Shown here in pieces: positions 43,491-51,802 of a stretch of DNA of 64,000 nucleotides (position 1 is its first letter; each line of letters opens with the position of its first letter). This stretch comes from Terriglobus roseus. Its GTDB lineage: Bacteria; Acidobacteriota; Terriglobia; Terriglobales; Acidobacteriaceae. The stretch covers positions 4,678,758-4,742,757 of the forward strand of contig NZ_FNSD01000001.1 in NCBI RefSeq assembly GCF_900105625.1, read 5' to 3'. The position numbers were made by a program, and so were the translations under genes. A model generated the notes under the pieces. The model was not told where the DNA came from, did no database searches, and saw only the letters and a list, made by a program, of their open reading frames with translations.

Positions 43491-44267
43491 CTATTGCTCG
43501 TGATAGTTGCGGATCAGGCCGCCGTCGACGAAGTAGGTCGAGCCGGTCACGTAGGCGGCATCGTCGCTCGCCAGGAAGCAGGCCAATGCCGCAACATCGT
43601 CCACTGTGCCCATCCGTCCCAGCGGGATGTTGGCGAGCAGGGGATCAAGCTTCGCCTTGTCATCCAGCAGGGACTTGTTTATGGGCGTGATGATTGCGCC
43701 GGGTGCGATGTTGTTGACGGTGATGTTTTTGGGGCCGAGCTCGACAGCCAGGTCGCGCATCAGCATCCGGATCCCGCCCTTGGAGGCACAGTAGCTGGCA
43801 AAGTGGGGAAAGACCATGTCTTCGTGCACAGAGGAGATGTTCAGGACGCGACCGGGCAGCTTGGCATCCAGCAGGTGTTTCACGAAGGCCTGCGTGGTGA
43901 AGAACGGCCCTTTCAGGTTGATGTCGAGCACCAGGTCGTAGTCGGCTTCGGTGACATCGACGAACTCCGAGCCCTTCTCGACGCCCGCGTTGTTCACCAG
44001 GATGTCGACCTTGCCCAATTGGTCCCAGCCGGCCTGCACCACCGCCTGGCAGTCGGCGACCTTTGAAACGTCTGCGTGGACGATGATCGCTTTGCGGCCC
44101 AGAGCCTGAATCTGGCTCTGGGTCTCCTGCGCGCCCTCGATGTGGCCGCTGTAGTTGACGACGACGTCCGCGCCGTCCTTCGCCATGCGGATCGCGATGC
44201 CCTGGCCGATGCCGGACGAAGAACCTGTAACGAGTGCTACTTTTCCTGCGAGTTTACCGTCGCTCAT
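43491..44267 (-). CDS. Short-chain dehydrogenase/reductase (glucose 1-dehydrogenase-like)
   Basis: 258 residues from ATG 44267; the open frame to 44339 runs into the glnA terminator hairpin and is not a likely start. Classical SDR: cofactor motif TGSSSGIGQGIA (TGxxxGxG), NNAG at about 90, catalytic Ser in LNISSVHEDM, Tyr/Lys in YCASKGG (YxxxK), and IAPGAIITPIN. The Arg/Asn after the second strand (VVVNYSGH) hints at NADP use. The sequence is close to glucose 1-dehydrogenases, but the substrate of SDRs is not safely predicted. No Shine-Dalgarno seen. Located between glnA and glutaredoxin genes. Confidence 0.88.
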   Translation of the reverse strand: MSDGKLAGKVALVTGSSSGIGQGIAIRMAKDGADVVVNYSGHIEGAQETQSQIQALGRKAIIVHADVSKVADCQAVVQAGWDQLGKVDILVNNAGVEKGSEFVDVTEADYDLVLDINLKGPFFTTQAFVKHLLDAKLPGRVLNISSVHEDMVFPHFASYCASKGGIRMLMRDLAVELGPKNITVNNIAPGAIITPINKSLLDDKAKLDPLLANIPLGRMGTVDDVAALACFLASDDAAYVTGSTYFVDGGLIRNYHEQ

Positions 44268-44309
44268 GCTGAGGTGAGATGCAGGAATGGGAAGGGCGTT
44301 GCGAGCCGC

Positions 44310-44341
44310 AAAAGAGGATGGGCACCCGAAGGTGCCCATCC
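44310..44341 (-). terminator. Intrinsic terminator of glnA
   Basis: On the minus strand, an 11-bp perfect stem GGATGGGCACC / GGTGCCCATCC with a TTCG tetraloop (44327-44330), followed by TCTTTT. It lies 25 bases after the glnA stop: a textbook rho-independent terminator with an extra-stable UUCG loop. Confidence 0.9.
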
Positions 44342-44366
44342 TGCCCTGATTCGCTAAAGCGGAGAC

Positions 44367-45797
44367 CTAGAACTGGCCCCACAGGAGCTGGTTGTAGATC
44401 TCGTGGTGGAACTGAACTTCCGGTCCCTTGACCACAGTTCCCAGCAGGCGCGGGCAGCGGTCGGCCGAAGCCTGCTTCAGTTCTGCGAAGCGCTCCTTGA
44501 CGTCCGCACCCAGCAGCGTGGTGGTCCACTCTGCGCTGCGGAAATTCTCGATGGCCGTGTAGACGTTGTCCGGCAGGTAACGCGACGCCTGGCGCAGGTT
44601 GTCGATCTGACCAACCTGACCGTCGATACCGGTCTTGAAGACCGAGTACAACACGGCGTAGGGGTTCGCATCGGGACCGACGGAACGGACCTCAACACGG
44701 GCCGACTTCTCATTGCCGATGGGAATACGAACCATCGAGCCACGATCGGTGGCCGAAGCCTTGATCTGGTTCGGTGCTTCGAAGTGCGGGTCGAGACGGC
44801 GGTACGCGTTGACCGACGAGTTCAGCAGCAGGCAGATGTCGTTCCCGTGCGTCAGGATCTTGTCGATGAAGCTCCATGCCAGGGGCGACATGCCTTCCTC
44901 GCCGGACTTGTCGTAGAAGAGGTTTTTCTTGTCCTTGGTGATCGACACGTTGGTGTGCATGCCGCTGCCGTTGACGCCCGTAACGGGCTTGGGCAGGAAG
45001 CTGGCGGTCATGCCCATCTGCGTGGCCACCTGGCGACAGATCAGCTTGTAGAGCTGGATCTGGTCAGCCGCCGAGACGACGTCGCCGTACGTGTAGTTGA
45101 TCTCGAACTGCGAGGGAGCAACTTCCGGATGGTCCTTCTCGTTCTCGAAGCCCATGGCGCGCTGCACTTCGGCAGCGGTGTCGATGAACTCGCGGAGTGG
45201 ATCGCCGGGCAGGGAATTGTAATAGCCACCGCCGTTGACGTACTCGAACGAACCGGTCTTGTGGAACGAGCGCTCAGCGTCAACGCCTTCGAAGAGGAAG
45301 CCTTCGACTTCGTTCGCGGCGTTCAGGGTGTAGCCCTTCTCGTCGTACTGCTTGTTGGCGTACTGCTTCAGGATGCCGCGAAGATCGGCGCTGTAGGGGC
45401 CGCCGGTTTTGTCGATGACTTCACCGAAGATCATGACCTTGCCGGAGCCGAAGACGTCTGCAGGTGTCCAGTAGAAGGCGTTCCAGTCCAGCCCCAGGCG
45501 CAGATCGGATTCCTTCTGTGCTGTAAAGCCGCGGATGGACGAGCCGTCAAAGGTCAGGTTGTCATAGCTGTTGACCAGGAACTTCTTGTCATAGTCCAGC
45601 ATGTGCATGCGGCCTTCGAGATCGCTGAAGACTACGGTGACGGCCTTGATGCCCTTGGTGTCGGTCAGGTACTTCAACCGCTCTTCCTGGATCTTGCCGA
45701 TGGCCACGCGCTGCTTGCGCTGGTCCTTTGCGGCGAGGTTCAGATCTTCGAGCTCTTCATACGACAGTTCGAGAAAATCGCGGTAATTGCCTGACAT
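44367..45797 (-). CDS. glnA: Glutamine synthetase, type I
   Basis: 476 residues from ATG with AAGGAG four bases upstream. Motifs: beta-grasp LEGRMHMLDYDKKFL, DGSSIRGF, glutamate/metal site NEVEGFLFE, QFEINYTYGD, ATP site KPVTGVNGSGMHTN, and RIPIGNEKSARVEVRSVGPDANPYAVL. Makes glutamine from glutamate, ammonia and ATP in a cytoplasmic dodecamer. The NLYDLPPEE adenylylation motif of the GSI-beta type is not present, so adenylyltransferase control is unlikely. The 277-base upstream region shared with the aldolase gene has no convincing sigma-54 promoter. Ends at a UUCG-loop terminator. Confidence 0.95.
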   Translation of the reverse strand: MSGNYRDFLELSYEELEDLNLAAKDQRKQRVAIGKIQEERLKYLTDTKGIKAVTVVFSDLEGRMHMLDYDKKFLVNSYDNLTFDGSSIRGFTAQKESDLRLGLDWNAFYWTPADVFGSGKVMIFGEVIDKTGGPYSADLRGILKQYANKQYDEKGYTLNAANEVEGFLFEGVDAERSFHKTGSFEYVNGGGYYNSLPGDPLREFIDTAAEVQRAMGFENEKDHPEVAPSQFEINYTYGDVVSAADQIQLYKLICRQVATQMGMTASFLPKPVTGVNGSGMHTNVSITKDKKNLFYDKSGEEGMSPLAWSFIDKILTHGNDICLLLNSSVNAYRRLDPHFEAPNQIKASATDRGSMVRIPIGNEKSARVEVRSVGPDANPYAVLYSVFKTGIDGQVGQIDNLRQASRYLPDNVYTAIENFRSAEWTTTLLGADVKERFAELKQASADRCPRLLGTVVKGPEVQFHHEIYNQLLWGQF

Positions 45798-46074
45798 ACG
45801 ACTCCTTAGCGGGTACGACGCGGCGCTGCACGGCAGCCTGCGCGGGTATCAAACCTGGATTTTGAGAAAGCAGTGAGAAGCGGATCGAGGCGGCGGCCCA
45901 TGGCCATGCCTCCCCTAAAAAATATCAGAAAATTGGCATGGAACCGCCTTCAGCTTTCGGCCGAAGCATTTCGCGCGGATAGCGGACGGGCGTGGCAGCG
46001 ACTGGCGTCCAGTCAAAGCTAAGATGGAGTGTGGGAGAAGCGTCGCTGCTCCTGAAACATCCAATCAGGAAGCA

Positions 46075-47121
46075 ATGACTCACATCAGCACAGACAATTC
46101 GCAACAGTTCGCCAGCGACAACTACTCCGGCATCTGCCCGGAGGCCTGGGCAGCAATGGCGGAAGCCAATCAGGGCCATGCAACCGCCTACGGAGATGAT
46201 CCGTGGACGCAGCGTGCGTCGGACCTGTTCCGCGACCTCTTTGAAACGGAGTGCGAGGTCTTTTTCGCCTTCAATGGCACCGCAGCGAATTCGCTGTCGC
46301 TGGCGGCGCTCTGCCAGAGCTACCACTCGGTTATCTGTGCGCAGTCTGCACACGTTGAGACCGACGAGTGCGGTGCACCCGAGTTCTTCTCCAACGGCAG
46401 CAAGCTGCTGACGGCCCCGACAGTCGACGGCAAGATGACGTCAGAGGCGATCCGCACGATGGCGACTTCGCGCAATGACATCCACTTTCCGAAGCCGAAG
46501 GCAGTCACCATCACGCAGTCCACGGAGACGGGGCGCGTGTACTCCGTTGAGGAGCTGTCTGCGCTGAGCGCGACGTGCCGTGAATTGAAACTGCACCTGC
46601 ACATGGATGGCGCACGTTTCGCGAATGCCGTGGCGGCAGTAGGCTGCACGCCGGCCGAGATGACGTGGAAGGCCGGCATCGAGGTGCTGTGCTTTGGTGG
46701 GACGAAGAACGGCATGGCGATCGGCGAGGCCATTGTCTTTTTCGACCACACACTGGCGCAGGACTTCGATTACCGCTGCAAGCAGGCAGGGCAGCTTGCC
46801 AGCAAGATGCGCTTTCTATCCTCGCCGTGGGTAGGCATGCTGGAGAGTGGCGCCTGGCAGCGGAACGCTCAACACGCAAACGCCTGTGCGAAGCGACTGC
46901 GCGACGGCATTGCAGGCATTACAAAGGGCAGCATCATGTACCCGACGGAGGCAAACGCCGTGTTCCTGATGAGTGATGAGGAACGGCTGAACCAGCTTCG
47001 GGAACGCGGCTGGCGGTTCTACACCTTCATCGGCGGCAGTGCTCGCTTTATGTTTGCGTGGGATACGGACATTGCCCGCGTCGACCAGCTTGCGGCGGAT
47101 ATCTGCGACATCATGCGATAG
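46075..47121 (+). CDS. Low-specificity threonine aldolase (beta-eliminating lyase family)
   Basis: 348 residues from ATG 46075; the earlier in-frame ATG at 46024 adds 17 unconserved residues. PLP fold-type I: SDNYSGICPEAWAAM at the start, FFAFNGTAANSLSL, CAQSAHVETDECGAPEFF, HMDGARFANA with the Asp that binds the PLP nitrogen, and CFGGTKNGM with the Schiff-base Lys211. Cleaves L-threonine or allo-threonine to glycine and acetaldehyde; the sequence alone does not fix stereo-preference. The next small gene starts two bases after its stop. Confidence 0.9.
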   Translation: MTHISTDNSQQFASDNYSGICPEAWAAMAEANQGHATAYGDDPWTQRASDLFRDLFETECEVFFAFNGTAANSLSLAALCQSYHSVICAQSAHVETDECGAPEFFSNGSKLLTAPTVDGKMTSEAIRTMATSRNDIHFPKPKAVTITQSTETGRVYSVEELSALSATCRELKLHLHMDGARFANAVAAVGCTPAEMTWKAGIEVLCFGGTKNGMAIGEAIVFFDHTLAQDFDYRCKQAGQLASKMRFLSSPWVGMLESGAWQRNAQHANACAKRLRDGIAGITKGSIMYPTEANAVFLMSDEERLNQLRERGWRFYTFIGGSARFMFAWDTDIARVDQLAADICDIMR

Positions 47122-47123
47122 AC

Positions 47124-47531
47124 ATGGCAGAGTTCCGGCTGGAGCAGCTCGCGGGTATCTGGGTGTTTGCACCCGCTACCTCGCGTCTCAATTCGGAGCC
47201 ACTCCGGGGTTGGTTGCAGAGGATTGAAGTACATGGCGATTGGATCCATGTCCGTGAAGAGATTCAATGTGAGGACAACAGCATTCTGGTAGAAGTGAAC
47301 GCGCAGGTTGATGGCACTTTCTACCCCCTTACGGGCACGGTCATCGCAGATGAAAAGGCCTACAGGCGCAGCGGTCAAGTGCTTGAAGGTATCGGCCACT
47401 GTGACGGCGCGCCGGCGTTTCGCGAGACGCTCGGAATAAATTCGGAGGGGGAGTTGGTGATGGATCTTCACTTCCAAGTAGGTAACCGGGAGAAACCGGT
47501 AGGTACGGCACACTTCAGACGGCAAGCGTAG
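47124..47531 (+). CDS. Small hypothetical protein coupled to threonine aldolase
   Basis: 135 residues from ATG 47124, two bases after the aldolase stop, so likely translated by coupling. No signal peptide or membrane segment. It is beta-rich (FRLEQLAGIWVFAPATSRLNSEPLRGWLQRIEVHGDWIHVREEIQ.. VLEGIGHCDGAPAFRETLGINSEGELVMDLHFQVGN), reminiscent of small lipocalin/beta-barrel proteins with an early G-x-W motif, but I do not recognise a family. The next gene, aguB, starts 24 bases on. Confidence 0.6.
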   Translation: MAEFRLEQLAGIWVFAPATSRLNSEPLRGWLQRIEVHGDWIHVREEIQCEDNSILVEVNAQVDGTFYPLTGTVIADEKAYRRSGQVLEGIGHCDGAPAFRETLGINSEGELVMDLHFQVGNREKPVGTAHFRRQA

Positions 47532-47555
47532 CCGCAGCAGTTGAAAGGATCAGGA

Positions 47556-48467
47556 ATGAAGAAGACGAAGATTGCGCTCATCCAGATGAGCTGCGTCCCC
47601 GACACGGGGAAGAATCTCGAGCACGCCGCGGAACTCGTCACGGAGGCCGCGAAGAATGGCGCAGACTTGGTCTGCCTGCCGGAGTTGTTCCGCGCTCAGT
47701 ACTTCTGCCAGCGTGAGGATCATGCGCTGTTCGCAACGGCGGAGTCGATCCCCGGGCCGTCGACCGAACGCCTCTGCGCCGTCGCGAAGGAACACAATAT
47801 TGTCATCATTGCATCGTTGTTTGAGCGGCGGGCACCCGGGCTTTATCACAACACAGCGGTCACTATCGAGCGCGATGGCAGCATTGGTGATGTCTATCGG
47901 AAGATGCATATTCCCGACGACCCGCTTTATTACGAGAAGTTCTACTTCACGCCAGGCGATCTTGGCTTCAAGGCGTTTTCGTCTACCGCGGGTAAGATCG
48001 GCACACTTGTCTGCTGGGATCAGTGGTATCCGGAAGGTGCCCGCATCACCGCGCTGAAGGGGGCGGAGACGCTATTTTTCCCGACGGCAATTGGCTGGCA
48101 CCCGAGCGAGAAAGAAGAGTACGGCGAAGCGCAGTACGACGCATGGCAAACCACGCAGCGCGCGCACGCGATCAGCAACGGTGTGTGGGTGTGCGCCGTG
48201 AATCGCGTGGGATTTGAGCATGGCGATGTCGTCCACAACGGCGTGGATATGCCAGGGCCCGAGGGCGCAGGGCTTGAGTTCTGGGGAGGCAGTTTCATTG
48301 CCGATCCATTCGGACGCATTGTTGCGAAGGCTTTGCACGACAAGGAAGAGATCCTTTACGCGGACATCGATCCGGCGCAGGTCGAGATCACGCGTCAGCA
48401 CTGGCCCTTCCTGCGTGATCGCCGCATCGATGCTTACGAGGGCGTCACGAAGCGCTTCTTGATCTGA
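47556..48467 (+). CDS. aguB: N-carbamoylputrescine amidohydrolase
   Basis: 303 residues from ATG 47556 (AAGGATCAGGA upstream). Nitrilase-superfamily catalytic triad: E43 in LPELF, K116 in YRKMHIPDDP, C153 in LVCWDQWYPE. The HIPDDPLYYEKFYFTPGD and WDQWYPEGAR segments are typical of the AguB/CPA branch, which hydrolyses N-carbamoylputrescine to putrescine, CO2 and ammonia. Its partner enzyme AguA is encoded two genes downstream on the same strand, which strengthens the call. Confidence 0.92.
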   Translation: MKKTKIALIQMSCVPDTGKNLEHAAELVTEAAKNGADLVCLPELFRAQYFCQREDHALFATAESIPGPSTERLCAVAKEHNIVIIASLFERRAPGLYHNTAVTIERDGSIGDVYRKMHIPDDPLYYEKFYFTPGDLGFKAFSSTAGKIGTLVCWDQWYPEGARITALKGAETLFFPTAIGWHPSEKEEYGEAQYDAWQTTQRAHAISNGVWVCAVNRVGFEHGDVVHNGVDMPGPEGAGLEFWGGSFIADPFGRIVAKALHDKEEILYADIDPAQVEITRQHWPFLRDRRIDAYEGVTKRFLI

Positions 48468-48477
48468 GGGGTTGACG

Positions 48478-48960
48478 ATGACGATGAAGCTACTTGCACT
48501 GCTTCCGCTGTTCGCGATGGTTGCGCACGCACAGGATGTCACGGAACCGCCTGCGACAGCCAAGGTCCGCTACACCGTGCTCGGTGTTGGGCTGCAGATC
48601 TACGCATGTGGCGAGGACGGCAAGTGGGCGTTGCAGGAGCCACAGGCTGACTTGATCGACACACAGACACACCAGCCGGTTGGTAAGCACACAAAGGGAC
48701 CGACGTGGACCTGGAACGACGGCAGCGTCGTCACAGGCAAGGTGCTGCAGCAGCGGCCTTCCGCAGACACGATTCCGTGGCTCTTGCTCGAAGCGAGCAG
48801 TCCCGGCGTGACCGGTGCGCTGAGCGGTGTGACCTTTGTCCGCCGTTCGGACACGCAGGGCGGCATACCGCAGTCCGCGAACGTTTGTGGAGCTCAGAAC
48901 ATCGGCAGCACCATCAGCGTCCCCTACCAGGCTACCTACACGTTTTACACGGCTCAATAG
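48478..48960 (+). CDS. DUF3455 domain exported protein
   Basis: 160 residues from ATG 48478 (GAGGGG six bases upstream; a TTG at 48472 and another ATG at 48484 are alternatives). Signal peptide ending AMVAHA. The rest matches the DUF3455 pattern: YTVLGVGLQIYACGEDGKWALQEPQADLID, HTKGPTWTWNDGSVVTGKV, WLLLEASS and GVTFVRRSDTQGGIPQSANVC. Function unknown; DUF3455 proteins are exported and often have two Cys in these positions. It sits between aguB (10-base gap) and aguA (stop and start adjacent), so it is transcribed with polyamine genes although it acts outside the cytoplasm. Confidence 0.85.
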   Translation: MTMKLLALLPLFAMVAHAQDVTEPPATAKVRYTVLGVGLQIYACGEDGKWALQEPQADLIDTQTHQPVGKHTKGPTWTWNDGSVVTGKVLQQRPSADTIPWLLLEASSPGVTGALSGVTFVRRSDTQGGIPQSANVCGAQNIGSTISVPYQATYTFYTAQ

Positions 48961-50016
48961 ATGACGAACGCTACGAACTATCGCATGCCCGCAGAGTGGG
49001 ACACACACACCTCCACATGGATTGCCTGGCCACATAACGCGCAGGATTGGCCTGGCCGTTTCCAGCCCGTCCCGTGGGTGTATTCAGAGATCGTGCGGCA
49101 GCTCTCCCAGGTGGAAGAGGTCAACATCCTCATCAATGATGAGCGCGCGCAGAAGGTTGCGACACGCATCCTGACTCGTGCCGGTGCAAACCTGGCTCGG
49201 CTTCACTTCCACCTTTGGAGGACCGACCGCATCTGGCTGCGTGACAGTGGGCCAATCTTTGTGAAGAACGGCGACGAACTTGCCGTGACCAATTGGAAGT
49301 TCAACGCGTGGGCGAAGTATCCCAACTGGCGCAATGACGATCAGATCCCCGAGCATGTGGCGAAGCTGCAGGGATTGCATCGCTTCGACCCGATGATTAC
49401 GCTGGCCGACGGCACGGAGCACCGGGTCGTGCTTGAAGGCGGCTCCATCGATGTGAATGGTGCGGGTGCCATGCTGACGACGGAGGAGTGCCTGCTGAGC
49501 GAGGTGCAGCAGCGAAACCCTGGCGTATCGCGCGAACAGCTGGAGGATGTATTCCAGCGGTATCTGGGCGTCAACCAGGTGTTGTGGCTGAACCGTGGCT
49601 GCGCAGGCGACGATACTCATGGCCACGTGGATGACATCGCTCGCTTCACGGCGATCGACACTATCGTTGCGGCGGCGGAACACAACACGGCAGACGAGAA
49701 CCACCTGCCGCTGGCGGAGAATCTGGAACGGCTGCGCGACTTCAAACAGCCCAATGGCCAGCCCTACAGGATCGTGGAACTGCCGATGCCGTCTCCCGTT
49801 GTCTTCGATGGTGAGCGCCTGCCCGCGAGCTACGCAAATTTCTACATCGCGAACGAACTGGTGCTGGTGCCGACGTTCAACGATGCGAACGATCGCATTG
49901 CGCTCAACATTCTTGCCGAGCAGTTTCCAACGCGCAAGGTGATCGGCATTCACTGCGGCGACTTCATATGGGGTCTGGGCGCTCTGCATTGCATGACGCA
50001 GCAGGAACCTGCCTAA
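48961..50016 (+). CDS. aguA: Agmatine deiminase
   Basis: 351 residues; ATG directly follows the TAG of the DUF3455 gene. PPAD superfamily motifs: WDTHTSTWIAWPHN, RLHFHLWRTDRIWLRDSGPIFV, VLEGGSIDVNG, GDDTHGHVDDIARF with catalytic His and Asp, and LHCMTQQEPA with catalytic Cys344 near the end. Converts agmatine to N-carbamoylputrescine and ammonia, the substrate for AguB. Together the genes give the arginine decarboxylase route to putrescine; the decarboxylase gene is not in the window. Confidence 0.93.
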   Translation: MTNATNYRMPAEWDTHTSTWIAWPHNAQDWPGRFQPVPWVYSEIVRQLSQVEEVNILINDERAQKVATRILTRAGANLARLHFHLWRTDRIWLRDSGPIFVKNGDELAVTNWKFNAWAKYPNWRNDDQIPEHVAKLQGLHRFDPMITLADGTEHRVVLEGGSIDVNGAGAMLTTEECLLSEVQQRNPGVSREQLEDVFQRYLGVNQVLWLNRGCAGDDTHGHVDDIARFTAIDTIVAAAEHNTADENHLPLAENLERLRDFKQPNGQPYRIVELPMPSPVVFDGERLPASYANFYIANELVLVPTFNDANDRIALNILAEQFPTRKVIGIHCGDFIWGLGALHCMTQQEPA

Positions 50017-50102
50017 GAAGGAACTTCGCACGCACGCCCCGCGTATGTAAGCTGGACTCGTCCCCCCGCCGCAGTCCAGATTTGTACCCGAGGTTCCCAC
50101 CC

Positions 50103-50738
50103 GTGCTAAAGACCATTGCCGTAGCCGTTACCGTCTCCACGCTTCTAATCGCTGCGGTTGCAGCGCATCCGGTGAAAGCCGCAGACAAACCGGCAGCACC
50201 TGCCACCATGGCGGTGCCTGCCGACTATCGTGAGTGGATCTTCCTAACCAGCGGCATGGATATGACGTACGCGCAGGCGGGTGCAGTGGGCCTGACCGCG
50301 GACAAGAAGTCGGTCTTCGACAACGTATTCGTCAATCCGGAGGCTTACAAGGTCTACAAGCAGACCGGCACCTGGCCAGACAAGACGACCATGATCCTTG
50401 AGAACCGCATCGGCGAGCCGAATGTTTCGATCAACAAGGGTGGCCGTACGCAGGGCCACGACGTCAGCGGCCTTGAGATCCACGCGAAGATCAACAATGA
50501 GTGGGTCTTCTACATCCGGGGCAAGGATGGCGAGGAGCGTCTGATCCCGAAGCCGGCAAGCTGCTATACCTGCCACGAAGAACATGCGGCCAGCGACACG
50601 ACCTTCGTGCAGTTTTACCCAACGCTGCTGCCCATCGCGCAGGCAAAGAAATCCCTAAGCGCTGCTTATCTAAAAGATATGGCTTCGACTGATGGGAGCG
50701 GAGCCGGGACCACGCCGGCTGTTCCGGCCGCAAAGTAA
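50103..50738 (+). CDS. Cytochrome P460 family protein
   Basis: 211 residues from GTG 50103 (GAGG about ten bases upstream). Signal peptide ending PVKAA. Conserved P460 segments: PADYREWIFLTSGMDMTY, FDNVFVNPEAYKVYKQTGTWPDKTTMILE, WVFYIRGKDGEERLIPKPASCYTCHEEHAASDTTFVQFYPTLL. The heme attachment motif CYTCH is at 154-158, so a periplasmic c-type heme protein. Cytochromes P460 oxidise hydroxylamine or detoxify nitrogen oxides; in this context the role is unknown. Ala/Pro-rich C-terminal tail. Confidence 0.87.
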   Translation: MLKTIAVAVTVSTLLIAAVAAHPVKAADKPAAPATMAVPADYREWIFLTSGMDMTYAQAGAVGLTADKKSVFDNVFVNPEAYKVYKQTGTWPDKTTMILENRIGEPNVSINKGGRTQGHDVSGLEIHAKINNEWVFYIRGKDGEERLIPKPASCYTCHEEHAASDTTFVQFYPTLLPIAQAKKSLSAAYLKDMASTDGSGAGTTPAVPAAK

Positions 50739-50747
50739 ACTCAAGGT

Positions 50748-51194
50748 GTGACGGATCTGGAAGCCATGCACGCTGCGATCGCCGAGGCGCACGCCGCCTC
50801 GGCCGAGGACGAAGTGCCTGTTGGCGCGGTAGTTCTGCTGGATGGTGAGATCATTGGCCGTGGGAATAATCGGGTCATTCGCGACAGTGATCCTACGGCG
50901 CATGCAGAGATTGTCGCCATGCGCGCGGCGGCGCAGCACCTGCAGAACTATCGTCTGAGCGGCTGCACGCTCGTTGTGACGCTTGAGCCATGTTCCATGT
51001 GCGCCGGTGCGATTCTGCATGCCCGAGTCGGCCGGTTAATCTACGCCGCGTCCGATCCGAAGGCAGGCGCGTGCGGCTCGGTGCTGGATGTAATGAATCA
51101 TCCCAGGCTGAATCATCGTGTGGAAGTCTCACCGGGGCTGCTGGCAGAGGACTGCTCCACGATGCTGCAGCAGTTTTTTCGCGCGCGTCGCTAG
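50748..51194 (+). CDS. tadA: tRNA-adenosine(34) deaminase
   Basis: 148 residues from GTG 50748; ATG at 50766 (M7) is an alternative start matching the usual TadA length. Zinc deaminase motifs: HAEI (H52, E54) and PCSMCAGA (C82, C85). Converts A34 to inosine in tRNA-Arg(ACG). Essential in most bacteria. Its TAG stop shares a CTAG (51191-51194) with the stop of the convergent downstream gene, so the two genes end on the same four bases. Confidence 0.92.
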   Translation: MTDLEAMHAAIAEAHAASAEDEVPVGAVVLLDGEIIGRGNNRVIRDSDPTAHAEIVAMRAAAQHLQNYRLSGCTLVVTLEPCSMCAGAILHARVGRLIYAASDPKAGACGSVLDVMNHPRLNHRVEVSPGLLAEDCSTMLQQFFRARR

Positions 51195-51802
51195 CGACCG
51201 GTCGGCAGCGTCACATGGAAGACAATCCCTGCACCCATTCGGATGTTGCGCTGGCGGTTGTTCGCGCCGTTCGGCAGATTGGTTTGTATGAAATCCACCT
51301 CCGCAACACGCAGGCTGAAGGAACGGCTCAGCGGTAGTTCCAGCGCTCCTCCAAAGGCCATCGCGAAGTTCGTCGAGGTGTCCGCACGATTTGCTCTCAG
51401 GACGAAGTCGGCGTCGAAGCCACGAACTGCTCCGAAGAGGGCATGCGCGCTTGCGGTCGCGTGATGTAGCGGCACCGTGTAGCGAGGGCCGGCCAGCAGT
51501 GTGATCTCGCTGAGGCCGCGCGTGGTCGCAGGCACGCGGTCGACTGTGGAAGCTGCCAGTTCCACCTCTGCTAAGAGTCTTCGATGTAGCGGCAGCGCAG
51601 CGTCGATCGCGCCACCTTTGAGCCAAAAACATCCACAGCTACCCGGAGGGGCATTTGCCTCGGTCGCAACGAAGCGAAGAGCCACTGGGATGTCGGACGC
51701 TTGTCCCTGGCGTGTCTGCGCGTGCAACGTGACGGTGAGCAGGGAGAGCGCCAACACGCCTAGGACGCGCGCGCGATTTCCTGATGCTGCTCGACGCATC
51801 AC
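51191..51802 (-). CDS. Exported beta-rich hypothetical protein (possible outer-membrane barrel)
   Basis: 203 residues. Signal peptide ending TLHAQ. Alternating hydrophobic strands after residue 60 (ITLLAGPRYTVPLHHATASAHALFGAVRGFDADFVLRAN, FAMAFGGALELPLSRSFSLRVAEVDFIQTNLP, NIRMGAGIVFHV) resemble a small OmpA-like or eight-stranded outer-membrane barrel, as found in many acidobacterial 'outer membrane beta-barrel' proteins. A CGCF motif (about residue 57) could hold a disulfide. Its ATG overlaps the stop of the large NHL/Ig protein gene (ATGA), implying co-translation. Function unknown. Confidence 0.68.
   Translation of the reverse strand: MMRRAASGNRARVLGVLALSLLTVTLHAQTRQGQASDIPVALRFVATEANAPPGSCGCFWLKGGAIDAALPLHRRLLAEVELAASTVDRVPATTRGLSEITLLAGPRYTVPLHHATASAHALFGAVRGFDADFVLRANRADTSTNFAMAFGGALELPLSRSFSLRVAEVDFIQTNLPNGANNRQRNIRMGAGIVFHVTLPTGR

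Noticed and set aside
44403..45794. Long (463-codon) ORF opposite glnA
   Set aside because: A GC-rich antisense shadow: no ribosome site, low-complexity Val/Asp/Leu composition, and the opposite frame is an unmistakable glutamine synthetase.
45798..46074. Sigma-54 promoter upstream of glnA
   Set aside because: TTGGCATGG near 45935 resembles half the consensus but lacks TTGC at the right spacing.
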